Position numbers and translations under genes: made by a program
Shown: positions 6,962 to 14,128 of the stretch, one piece after another
Position numbering within the stretch: the stretch's first letter is position 1
How the letters are laid out: each line of letters begins with the position of its first letter
The notes under the pieces: generated by a model
Database searches by the model: none
The model's input: only the letters and a program-made list of their open reading frames with translations
What the model was told of the DNA's origin: nothing
DNA from: JANNMJ01 sp031397815
GTDB lineage: Bacteria; Bacteroidota; Bacteroidia; Cytophagales; Hymenobacteraceae
DNA length: 15,530 nt
Reading direction: 5' to 3'
Assembly: GCA_031397815.1 (NCBI GenBank)
Contig: JANNMJ010000156.1
Location: 1-15,530 of the forward strand

Positions 6962-9190
6962 ATGTCTGCTTTTCTGACCGAATCGGCTGCGGTGCTGCGG
7001 CGCGTGGCTCTGGGAGTGTTACTGACGACGACGGCGGCAGGGACCGCGCTCGCGCAGCAAAAACGCAACGTCACGCTGGAAGACATCTGGGCGAAGCGCG
7101 ACTTGGTCGCCGCCGGGGTCGAGGGCATCAACTGGCTCAAGGACGGGCGGCATTACACGTCCCTGGTGCCGGATGAGAAGAACCGGACGCAGGATATCGT
7201 GCGGTTCGACGTGACGACCGGGCAGCCCGTCGGGACGCTCGTGGAAGGCGAAGACCTGCGCGGCCCGAACGGCCCGCTCGACATCGACGAGTACACGTTC
7301 TCGGCGGATGAGCAGCGTTTGCTGATTTCTACGGCTACGGAGCCGATTTACCGGCGCAGCAGCAAGGCCGAATATTATCTCTACGACCTCAAAAGCAAGG
7401 AGCTGAAAGCCGTGAGCAAAGGCGGCAAGCAGATGTACGCAACGTTCTCGCCCGACGGCGAGCGCGTGGCGTTCGTGCGCCAAAACAACCTCTATTACGT
7501 GGATGTGAAGGGCGGGCAGGAGCACAAAATCACCGAAGACGGCACGGTGAATCAGCGCATCAACGGCGCGCTGGATTGGGTGTATGAGGAAGAGTTCGAG
7601 TTTGCCGTGGGCTTCGGCTGGAGTCCGGACGGCGCCAAGCTCGCGTTCTACACCTTCGATGAAAGCCGCGTGCCCGAATACGCGATGCAGAAATGGGGGA
7701 AGCTCTACCCGGAAAGCTACCTCTACAAATATCCGAAAGCGGGCGAGCCGAACTCGGTGGTCGGGGTGAAGGTGTATGACCTGGTGAGCAACAAAACCGT
7801 GGCGCTCGAAACCGGCACCGAACCCGACCAGTACCTGCCGCGGATGAAGTGGACGCAGAACCCGAATCTGGTGGCCGTGCAGCGCCTCAACCGCCTGCAA
7901 AACAAGCTGGAGCTGCTCCACTGCAACGCCACGACGGGCAAAGCCGACGTGGTGCTCACCGAAACCGATAAGGCGTACGTGGAAGTCACGAACGACCTGA
8001 CGTACTTGAAGAACGGCAAAAGCTTCGTCTGGACGTCGGAGCGCGACGGCTACAAGCACATTTACGCCTACGAGATGGACGGCAAGAAGCCGCAGCAGCT
8101 CACGAAGGGCAATTGGGATGTGGTGGATTTGAAGGGCGTCGATGAGGTCAACGGCTTGGTGTACTACACGTCGGCCGAGACGCACCCGCGCGAGCGGCAG
8201 CTGTACCGCGTCAGTCTGAAAGGCGGCAAGAAGGAGCGCCTGACGCAGGGCGGCGGCACCCACGAGCCAGAGTTCAGCCCGACGTTCACGTACTACCTCG
8301 ACGCGCACGCCTCGTTCGGGCAGCCGCCCGTCACGACGCTCTACGACGCCAAAGCGCCGAAGCAAATCAAAGTCCTCGAAAGCAATGAAGAGCTGAAAAA
8401 GACCCTCGGCCAGCTCAACCTGAGCGCCGTGGAATTCATCGAAGTTCCGGCCGCCGATAACGCCACGAAGCTCAACGGCTGGATGCTGAAACCGGCGAAT
8501 TTCGACGCCACCAAGAAGTATCCGGTGCTGCTGTACGTGTACGGCGGGCCGGGGTCGCAGACGGGGCAGGACGATTGGGCCGGGCCGAACTACTTCTGGT
8601 TCCAGCACTTGGCGCAGCAGGGCTACATCATCGTTTCGGTGGATAACCGCGGGACCGGCGCGCGCGGCGCGGCCTTCAAAAAGTCGACTTACGCGAATCT
8701 GGGTAAGCTCGAAATCGAAGACCAAATGGCCGTTGCGCGCTGGGCGGGCGGTCAGGCGTACGTCGATAAAGGCCGAATCGGGATGTGGGGCTGGAGCTTC
8801 GGCGGGTACATGACGTCGTTGGCGATGACGAAAGGCGCCGACCTCTTCAAGACCGGTATCGCGGTGGCGCCCGTCACAAACTGGCGCTTCTACGATACCA
8901 TTTACACCGAGCGCTTCCTGAAAACTCCGCAGGAAAACCCCGCCGGTTACGACGAGAACTCCCCCGTGAGCCACGCCGCCAAGCTCAAAGGCAACTACCT
9001 GATGATTCACGGCACCGGCGACGATAACGTGCACTTCCAGAACGCCGTGGCCCTCGAAGACGCCCTCATCAAGGCGAACAAGCAATTCGGGTCGTTCTAT
9101 TACCCCAACCGCAACCACGGGATTTACGGCGGCGTCACGCGCCTGCACCTCTACCGGATGATGACCGATTACTTCGTGAAAAACCTGTAG
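6962..9190 (+). CDS. Dipeptidyl peptidase IV-type serine peptidase (family S9)
   Basis: The predicted 742-residue exported enzyme should remove X-Pro or X-Ala dipeptides from peptide N-termini in the periplasm. The N-terminus carries a signal peptide (hydrophobic run VALGVLLTTTAAG, cleavage after ALA). An eight-blade propeller domain follows, containing DWVYEEEF at about 205-212. Its last two glutamates (210 and 211) correspond to the DPP-IV pair that binds the substrate amino group. The C-terminal alpha/beta hydrolase domain has the full triad: Ser612 in GWSFGGY, Asp687 in GTGDDNVHF and His719 in NRNHGIYG. Length fits the family (about 700-760). I preferred ATG 6962 over 6926 because a -7 promoter box sits at 6916-6923 and because the signal peptide is more regular. 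It is a single-gene unit closed by a terminator at 9232-9265. A role in peptide nutrition is likely. Confidence 0.95.
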   Translation: MSAFLTESAAVLRRVALGVLLTTTAAGTALAQQKRNVTLEDIWAKRDLVAAGVEGINWLKDGRHYTSLVPDEKNRTQDIVRFDVTTGQPVGTLVEGEDLRGPNGPLDIDEYTFSADEQRLLISTATEPIYRRSSKAEYYLYDLKSKELKAVSKGGKQMYATFSPDGERVAFVRQNNLYYVDVKGGQEHKITEDGTVNQRINGALDWVYEEEFEFAVGFGWSPDGAKLAFYTFDESRVPEYAMQKWGKLYPESYLYKYPKAGEPNSVVGVKVYDLVSNKTVALETGTEPDQYLPRMKWTQNPNLVAVQRLNRLQNKLELLHCNATTGKADVVLTETDKAYVEVTNDLTYLKNGKSFVWTSERDGYKHIYAYEMDGKKPQQLTKGNWDVVDLKGVDEVNGLVYYTSAETHPRERQLYRVSLKGGKKERLTQGGGTHEPEFSPTFTYYLDAHASFGQPPVTTLYDAKAPKQIKVLESNEELKKTLGQLNLSAVEFIEVPAADNATKLNGWMLKPANFDATKKYPVLLYVYGGPGSQTGQDDWAGPNYFWFQHLAQQGYIIVSVDNRGTGARGAAFKKSTYANLGKLEIEDQMAVARWAGGQAYVDKGRIGMWGWSFGGYMTSLAMTKGADLFKTGIAVAPVTNWRFYDTIYTERFLKTPQENPAGYDENSPVSHAAKLKGNYLMIHGTGDDNVHFQNAVALEDALIKANKQFGSFYYPNRNHGIYGGVTRLHLYRMMTDYFVKNL

Positions 9191-9231
9191 CCCGAACGCG
9201 GCGAGTAACTGTCAGGAGTAACAGAACGGGG

Positions 9232-9265
9232 ATGCCGCCGCAAATACGTTTGCGTCGGCATTTTT
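9232..9265 (+). terminator. Rho-independent terminator after the S9 peptidase gene
   Basis: The sequence atgccgccgcaaa, loop tacg, tttgcgtcggcat forms a 13-pair stem with one internal mismatch, followed by a run of five Ts. It lies 41 bases after the peptidase stop codon and separates this gene from the PA14-OmpA gene. Confidence 0.9.
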
Positions 9266-9366
9266 CGTTGATTTGAGGAAAGAGAACCGACTCCGAGCCA
9301 ACGGTTTGCCCCTTGCGGGGGTCTGGTATCGTAAACACGCTCCTCCCTCCTACTTCGATTCTCACT

Positions 9367-10497
9367 GTGAAGCGCATCATCCAACCCGTCGGCTTAGTCC
9401 TCTTGGCGGCTCTGACGCTCGGCGTCGGCACCGCGAACGCGCAAGCCGGGCTAACGGCCACGTTTTACAAAGGCATAGACTTTCAGAAGAAGCTCCTGAC
9501 GCGGGTCGATCCATCAATCGACTTCAATTGGGATAACGAAGCACCCGCGCCCGGCCTCCCCTCCAGCGATTACTGCGTGCGCTGGACGGGCGCCCTCGTA
9601 GCCCCCGAAACCGGCACCTATATCTTCAAAATCACCACCGACGACGGTATGCGCGTCTGGATCGGCGATAAAATGCTCTTCGACGAATGGCGCCCCCAAT
9701 CGCCGACAACCTTCGAGAAAAAACTCAAGCTGACCGCTGGCCAGACGTACGCCCTGCGCGTTGAGTATTTCCAGCTCGATTACCAAGCGCAAGCCGGGCT
9801 AAGCTGGCAATTGCCATCGGCGACGAAGGCAAGCGCGGGCAACCTCTTCGGGATGATTAGCCCTAAACCGGAGCCGATTCCCGCCACCGCCTTCCTGCAA
9901 CGGGTACCCCCAAAACCAGCGCCGAGCGTAGCGCCCTCCGTGGCCAACGTGCCGCCGAAACCAGCCGTTACCGCTACACCGCCGCCACGACCCGCGCCGC
10001 CGGTTACTCGGCCCACGCCGCCGCCCGTGGTGCGCGTGAATACGCCACCTCGTCCGGCGCCCGCTCCCGCTCCGGCGCCAGCTCCCCGGCCGGTGGTTAC
10101 GCCGCCCGTCGCGCCCGCGCCGACACCCAATCCGGCTGACCTCGGCACGTTGGCTCGCGGTACTACCGTCGAAATCAAGCAGCTTTATTTCGAGCAGAGC
10201 AAGGCGCGCTTGCTGCCCACCTCAGGCCCTGCCATCGAGCAGCTCACCAATGCGCTTCAACGCAACCCCAGCCTACGGCTGGAAATCGCGGGTCACACCG
10301 ACAACATCGGCGACGCCGCGCTCAATCAGCGTTTGAGCGAGCAGCGCGCCCGTCGGGTTCGGGAAATACTCATCGGTCGCGGCATCGACTCAACCCGCCT
10401 GACGGCCGTCGGTTACGGCGGCACCCGTCCCATCGGCAACAACGATGACCCCACCGAGCGCGCCCGCAACCGCCGCGTAGAAGTGACGGTGCGTTAG
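9367..10497 (+). CDS. PA14 domain-OmpA C-terminal domain envelope protein
   Basis: The 376-residue protein is predicted to be periplasmic or at the outer membrane and bound to peptidoglycan. I chose the GTG at 9367 (MKRIIQPVGL...), which gives a standard signal peptide cut after ANA, over a TTG at 9313 that adds 18 unlikely residues. Residues of about 28-150 are a PA14 domain (LTATFYKG, VRWTGAL, TGTYIFKITTDDGMRVWI, FDEW), a fold that often binds carbohydrate. About 165-260 is a Pro/Ala-rich spacer. About 264-376 is an OmpA-like domain with GHTDNIG, LSEQRARRVREIL and RARNRRVEV. Asp312 and Arg327 have the 15-residue spacing of the OmpA pair that holds diaminopimelate. The protein could tether the wall to surface glycans. 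It is convergent with the HxlR gene, with only 17 bases between stops. Confidence 0.92.
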   Translation: MKRIIQPVGLVLLAALTLGVGTANAQAGLTATFYKGIDFQKKLLTRVDPSIDFNWDNEAPAPGLPSSDYCVRWTGALVAPETGTYIFKITTDDGMRVWIGDKMLFDEWRPQSPTTFEKKLKLTAGQTYALRVEYFQLDYQAQAGLSWQLPSATKASAGNLFGMISPKPEPIPATAFLQRVPPKPAPSVAPSVANVPPKPAVTATPPPRPAPPVTRPTPPPVVRVNTPPRPAPAPAPAPAPRPVVTPPVAPAPTPNPADLGTLARGTTVEIKQLYFEQSKARLLPTSGPAIEQLTNALQRNPSLRLEIAGHTDNIGDAALNQRLSEQRARRVREILIGRGIDSTRLTAVGYGGTRPIGNNDDPTERARNRRVEVTVR

Positions 10498-10514
10498 GGC
10501 AGGGGGCAGATTTC

Positions 10515-11006
10515 TTACATCGACGCTGCCCGCAGCGCCGCCGTCAGCTCCTCCTGATTTATCAGTAGTTGCCGCGTTGGGATAGGCGCTGGAGTCATTT
10601 CTTCTAAATCCGTCGTTTCGGTTTCCTCCGAAAAAGCAGCTTCCGATTCTGCTTCTGACAAGTCGGCGGGCTGTAGGGCGGTTAAGAAATCGAGGTGAAC
10701 CTGACCCCAATCGCGTAGCGCTTCCAGCAAGGCGCCCAGTGATTGGCCGTGCTCGGTGAGCGTGTATTCCACGCGAGGCGGCACTTCCGGGTACGCCCGA
10801 CGCGTAACCAAGCCCACGGCTTCCAGCTCGCGAAGCTGCTGCGTGAGCATCTTCTGCGTAACCGCCGGGATTCCCTTCTTGAGGTCGCCAAACCGGCAGG
10901 TTCCTTCGGCTAACTGACTCAGGATAAAAATCTTCCACTTGCCACCCAGAATATCAAGGGTAGCTGAGATGGCGTCGGTAGCATCGGCAGAAGGGAGCGC
11001 AGACAT
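10515..11006 (-). CDS. HxlR-family winged-helix transcriptional regulator with extended acidic tail
   Basis: The 163-residue protein has an HxlR DNA-binding domain in residues of about 12-115: LGGKWKIFILSQL, RFGDLKKGIPAVTQKMLTQQ (recognition helix), LVTRRAYPEVPPRVEYTLT and the closing ALRDWG. These proteins bind palindromic operators as dimers and often sense electrophiles or redox state. Cys37, in the turn before RFGDL, is the only cysteine and could serve that role, though this is a guess. Family members usually have 100-130 residues. Here about 45 extra residues follow, rich in Glu, Asp and Ser. The target is unknown: HxlR genes often control a divergent neighbour, which here would be the SRAP gene more than 340 bases away, so the link is weak. 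Confidence 0.92.
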   Translation of the reverse strand: MSALPSADATDAISATLDILGGKWKIFILSQLAEGTCRFGDLKKGIPAVTQKMLTQQLRELEAVGLVTRRAYPEVPPRVEYTLTEHGQSLGALLEALRDWGQVHLDFLTALQPADLSEAESEAAFSEETETTDLEEMTPAPIPTRQLLINQEELTAALRAASM

Positions 11007-11350
11007 AACTAACTCACTGATTTTCTTTGATGGTTGCTTTGAGGTACTAAGCTGCGCTTCGGGTACTCAGGGAAACAAAGATAAACGGCTGTCGTGTTGG
11101 AGATATTGAGTGAGGGCTGATTGGCATTTTTGGCGGAAGAGTTTCCTTGCGCGGCTCAACCTGCTTTAGGTCGGCGGCGTAGCAAAAGGCCCTCATCGTG
11201 CAGGCCTTCTGACTTGTGGGTGACGTGCGGTTAGTAATGTGTGACCGGTCGGGATGTTGCATCGGCTCAACCGTACGGCTCAGCTGTACAGCAACTGCTT
11301 GCGCTTATTTTCAGCCCTTCCAACATCCTTACTCCTCATCACAACAGCGT
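11007..11350. other. Intergenic region between the divergent HxlR and SRAP genes
   Basis: These 344 bases hold no convincing gene. A 71-codon minus-strand frame covers part of it but lacks any recognisable motif and crosses the likely HxlR promoter. The region includes the -7 box for the HxlR gene and several short palindromes (gaccggtc, ccgtacgg, ctgtacag at 11284-11291) upstream of the SRAP gene. Confidence 0.6.
11076..11083 (-). promoter_or_regulatory. Bacteroidota -7 element TATCTTTG for the HxlR gene
   Basis: On the minus strand TATCTTTG matches TAnnTTTG exactly and would start transcription about 60 bases before the HxlR ATG at 11006. No -33 TTG was found at the usual distance, so the element rests on the -7 match and its position. 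Confidence 0.5.
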
Positions 11351-11998
11351 ATGTGCGGCCGTTACACCTTCGTTTCCCCTGCGTCGGCGCTCGAAGACCA
11401 CTTTGAAGCCGCCTTCCGCGACCGGCTCACGCCGAGCTACAACGCGGCGCCGTCGCAACGCCTGCCGGTTATCACTGCGGATGCGCCCGACCTCATCCAG
11501 ACGTTCCAATGGGGTCTGATTCCATCGTGGACGCGTGACCCGAAAGCCGGGCCAAAGCCCATCAACGCTCGCGCCGAGACGCTCGCCGAAAAGCCGTCGT
11601 TTCGGCAATTACTCCAGCGGCGGCGCTGCCTCGTACCGGCCGATTCGTTTTACGAATGGAAAGTAACGCCCACGGGTAAGATTCCGCATCGTATCCTGCG
11701 CCCCGATGAAGCCCCATTCGCCTTCGCCGGGCTATGGGATGAATGGACCGACCGCGAAACCGGCGAGATTCGCCCCACTTTCACCATCATCACCACCACC
11801 GCGAACGAGATGATGGCCCCGCTCCACGAGCGGATGCCCGTCATCCTGCCCAACCGCGCCGCCGAACAAGCGTGGCTCGCCTCCGGCGATACCGCGCTGC
11901 TGCGCCCGCTCCCTAACGAGTGGCTGCGCGCCTACGCCGTGACTACCTTGGTCAACTCCCCCGCGCATAACTCGCCGGAAGTGTTGATTGCCGCCTGA
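11351..11998 (+). CDS. SRAP-domain abasic-site protein (YedK/HMCES family)
   Basis: The 215-residue protein covers the whole SRAP fold. Proteins of this family crosslink through Cys2 to abasic sites in single-stranded DNA, shielding them during replication. All expected active-site residues are visible: MCGRYT start (Cys2), Asn72 in NARAET, Glu102 in SFYEWK and His159 in HERMP, close to Cys2, Asn75, Glu105 and His160 of E. coli YedK. The start at 11351 is fixed because Cys2 must follow the initiator Met; the same frame is open upstream, but those residues would block the activity. Bacterial SRAP genes sometimes lie near SOS genes, but none are seen here. The next gene downstream, 149 bases away on the same strand, is a McrC-like nuclease. 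Confidence 0.95.
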   Translation: MCGRYTFVSPASALEDHFEAAFRDRLTPSYNAAPSQRLPVITADAPDLIQTFQWGLIPSWTRDPKAGPKPINARAETLAEKPSFRQLLQRRRCLVPADSFYEWKVTPTGKIPHRILRPDEAPFAFAGLWDEWTDRETGEIRPTFTIITTTANEMMAPLHERMPVILPNRAAEQAWLASGDTALLRPLPNEWLRAYAVTTLVNSPAHNSPEVLIAA

Positions 11999-12147
11999 AT
12001 CAGCAGCGCCAGTAGGTCAGAGGTCAATACGCGCGTGAGCCGTAGACTCACATCTGCTTAGGGAGAAAGGCTGTGAGTTTCCAGAGGATACCATCGAAAT
12101 CAACTCTTCTTAACTCTCTCTCTTTTCCTCTAAAAAGCAGCACCCGC

Positions 12148-13251
12148 GTGATTCCCATCGCGAATCTGTACTACCTCCTCTGCTACGCGTGGGACGTGCT
12201 GCCTCCGCGCGGACTGGCGCCGGTCACTGCCGAAACGTTGCCCGCCGACCAACAACCCGCGTTGTCGCTGCTGGCGTATTTCCTCACGTCGGCGTTGGCG
12301 GAGCAGCGGCGGCGGGGTATTCCGGTCACGTTCGCTGAGGTCGAGACGGTTGATGCGCAGCCGCGTGGGCGGTTGCAGCCCGCTCGTTTGGCCCGCTTGC
12401 CCAGTGCGGCGGCGCGGCAGTTTCTGCCGAGCCGTCACCACGAGGTCACGCTGGATACGCCGCTGAACCGCCTCGTCGTCACCGCGCTCCGGCGGTTAGC
12501 GGCGCTGAGCACGGCGCCGACCGATGGGCTGCCACGTACGCTCCGCCAAGCCGTGCGCGTGGCGTTGGCGCCGCTGAAAAGCGTCACTTCCCTCGAACAC
12601 CCGCAAGCCGGTGACTTTCGGTCCGCCGCGCTCCGGTTGCGTCCGGCTGATTCCACATCGCATCTGCTGCTTCGGGCGGCGGAGTTGCTGTTGCTGAATC
12701 TGCTCCCGGTCTCTTCCCAAACTGGCGCAGACGCCATTAATGCCGCCACTACCCGCCGTTTCCACGACTTCTCGGCTGACGAAGTGCAGATGGGGCGCGT
12801 GTTTGAAGCCTTCGTGCGCAATTTTTTCCGGCGAGAGCAGCGGCAGCTTGCCGTCGTTTCCGAAGTGTTGCGCTGGCGCGACGCCACTGCTACCGCCCCG
12901 ACTGCCCTGCCGCTCCTCCCCGTCATGCGCACCGACCTGACGCTCAGCAGCCCCACGCGCCGCCTCGTTATCGATACCAAGTACTATCGGCGTCCGCTCG
13001 CGGGGTCGCGGCACGTGGCGGAGCGGTTACTGGCGCCGCACTTGTATCAGTTGCTCGCGTATCTGCGTAATCAGCCTGCCACTGTTGGTCAAAGTGTGGA
13101 AGGGATGCTGCTTTACCCCACTAGCGCCGACAGCGGCACGCTCACGCTGGAATACCAGCTAGAGGGCTTCCGGGTGCGGGTGGTGACGCTCAATCTCGAT
13201 CAGCCGTGGGTTCAAATTCGGCAAGACCTTCATCAATTGATTGCCGATTGA
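12148..13251 (+). CDS. McrC-like PD-(D/E)XK nuclease subunit, no McrB gene alongside
   Basis: The 367-residue protein matches the McrC family, whose members supply the nuclease of modification-dependent McrBC restriction systems and need the GTPase McrB for translocation. I chose the GTG at 12148, since IPIANLYYLLCYAWD is the usual McrC-type opening; a GTG at 12073 would add 25 low-complexity residues. The N-terminal half is the partner-binding part with long helices. The nuclease core has Glu220 in VFEAFVRNFF, Asp263 in RTDL, and Asp276 with Lys278 in IDTKYY. The spacing from Asp263 to Asp276 equals that of the catalytic aspartates I recall for E. coli McrC (244 and 257). The active site therefore looks intact. 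No AAA+ GTPase is found on either side, so the partner is encoded elsewhere or the protein acts with something else. Confidence 0.88.
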   Translation: MIPIANLYYLLCYAWDVLPPRGLAPVTAETLPADQQPALSLLAYFLTSALAEQRRRGIPVTFAEVETVDAQPRGRLQPARLARLPSAAARQFLPSRHHEVTLDTPLNRLVVTALRRLAALSTAPTDGLPRTLRQAVRVALAPLKSVTSLEHPQAGDFRSAALRLRPADSTSHLLLRAAELLLLNLLPVSSQTGADAINAATTRRFHDFSADEVQMGRVFEAFVRNFFRREQRQLAVVSEVLRWRDATATAPTALPLLPVMRTDLTLSSPTRRLVIDTKYYRRPLAGSRHVAERLLAPHLYQLLAYLRNQPATVGQSVEGMLLYPTSADSGTLTLEYQLEGFRVRVVTLNLDQPWVQIRQDLHQLIAD

Positions 13252-13348
13252 CTAACGAACCCTGCGCCCGAACTTCGTGCTTTGTAATTCGTCACAGATT
13301 TCTGTCAACCGTGGGTTACGCCGCCCCCTTTTTTCGCATTAAGCTCTG

Positions 13349-13963
13349 ATGGCTGCCGCCACTGCTCCGCTTTCCGTCTCGGACGAAGCGTTGGTCGCGG
13401 CCGTCCGCTCGGGCGATGACCGCGCACTGGAACGCTTGTACCGACAGCACTACCCGATGGTAGCGCAAATGGTGCGGACCAACAGTGGCTCCGACGATGA
13501 GGCGAAGGACATTTATCAAGAGGCCATTATCGTGTTCTACGAGAAGGTCCGGCAGCCGACTTTCGTGCTGACCTGCTTGGTGAAAACCTACCTCTACGCC
13601 GTGAGCCGTCGGCTATGGCTCAAGCGTCTGGCGGAGCGTAATCGCTTCGCGACTCCCTTCGCCGACACCGAAACGTGGCCGCCGGAAGGAGCCGCCGTGG
13701 CCGAAACCCCGCGCGACGAGCGTTGGGCTTTGGGGCAGGAAGAGCGCTACCATTCGATGGAAGCCGCTCTCAACCAGCTCGGGGAGCCCTGCCGCTCGTT
13801 GCTCGAAGGGTTTTACCTGCGCGAGCAGTCGATGACCGAATTGATGACCCAACACGGCTACGCCAACACCGATACCGCTAAAACGCAGAAATACAAGTGC
13901 TTGGCCCGCCTTCGGAAGCTGTTCTTCGCCACTTGGCGTCCAGCCGATGAAGACGAAGGCTAA
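13349..13963 (+). CDS. ECF-type RNA polymerase sigma factor
   Basis: The 204-residue protein has sigma region 2 at about 10-95 (VRSGDDRALERLYRQHYPMV, DEAKDIYQEAIIVFYEKV, and the aromatic/basic YLYAVSRRLWLKRL segment that melts and reads the -10) and region 4 at about 130-190 (LNQLGEPCRSLLEGFYLREQ, MTELMTQHGY, KYKCLARLRKL). No region 3 is present, as expected for ECF factors. It is followed after 165 bases by a membrane protein with an anti-sigma-like N-terminus, the usual ECF arrangement, so that protein probably controls it. Region 4 is slightly unusual: the helix-turn-helix reads HGYANTDTAKTQKYKC, a form common in Bacteroidota sigma factors paired with non-classical regulators. Target promoters are unknown. 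Confidence 0.93.
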   Translation: MAAATAPLSVSDEALVAAVRSGDDRALERLYRQHYPMVAQMVRTNSGSDDEAKDIYQEAIIVFYEKVRQPTFVLTCLVKTYLYAVSRRLWLKRLAERNRFATPFADTETWPPEGAAVAETPRDERWALGQEERYHSMEAALNQLGEPCRSLLEGFYLREQSMTELMTQHGYANTDTAKTQKYKCLARLRKLFFATWRPADEDEG

Positions 13964-14040
13964 TCAAACTCTACTCTGTTTCTGAATCCAAAGTCTAAAT
14001 CTGCCCCTAAACCTTAATCCGTTCTCAATCGATTCCGACC

Positions 14041-14100
14041 GAGTACCCCGTACCTCTCATTACCAAGTACCCGACCGTCACCCTTCTACCCGTACCTGAG
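14041..14100 (+). repeat. Cluster of TACC repeats in the leader of the anti-sigma/protease gene
   Basis: Six TACC units occur in about 53 bases, at 14044, 14051, 14061, 14068, 14087 and 14093, arranged as three pairs 6-7 bases apart. Four of them are GTACC (from 14043, 14050, 14067 and 14092). They lie between the sigma factor stop and the ATG at 14129. They could be operator half-sites or an RNA element; chance in a C-rich leader is also possible. Confidence 0.4.
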
Positions 14101-14128
14101 GCCGCCCGCTAACTGGCCTCCTCCCGCG

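Noticed and set aside
7019..9148. A 709-codon open frame on the minus strand opposite the S9 peptidase gene
   Set aside because: Long antisense frames are common opposite GC-rich genes. Its residue make-up is rich in Arg, His and Val with no domain, while the plus strand has a full DPP-IV triad.
9245..9252. TACGTTTG, an exact match to the TAnnTTTG -7 consensus
   Set aside because: It falls in the loop and stem of the strong terminator at 9232-9265 and has no -33 TTG. I count it as a chance match, although it could be tested as a promoter for the PA14-OmpA gene.
11047..11262. A 71-codon minus-strand frame upstream of the HxlR gene
   Set aside because: It has no recognisable motif, no supporting start signal and overlaps the probable HxlR -7 element.
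11284..11291. CTGTACAG palindrome upstream of the SRAP gene as a possible SOS box
   Set aside because: It is only 8 bases long, several other short palindromes lie nearby, and no other SOS gene is visible. There is too little to call a LexA site.
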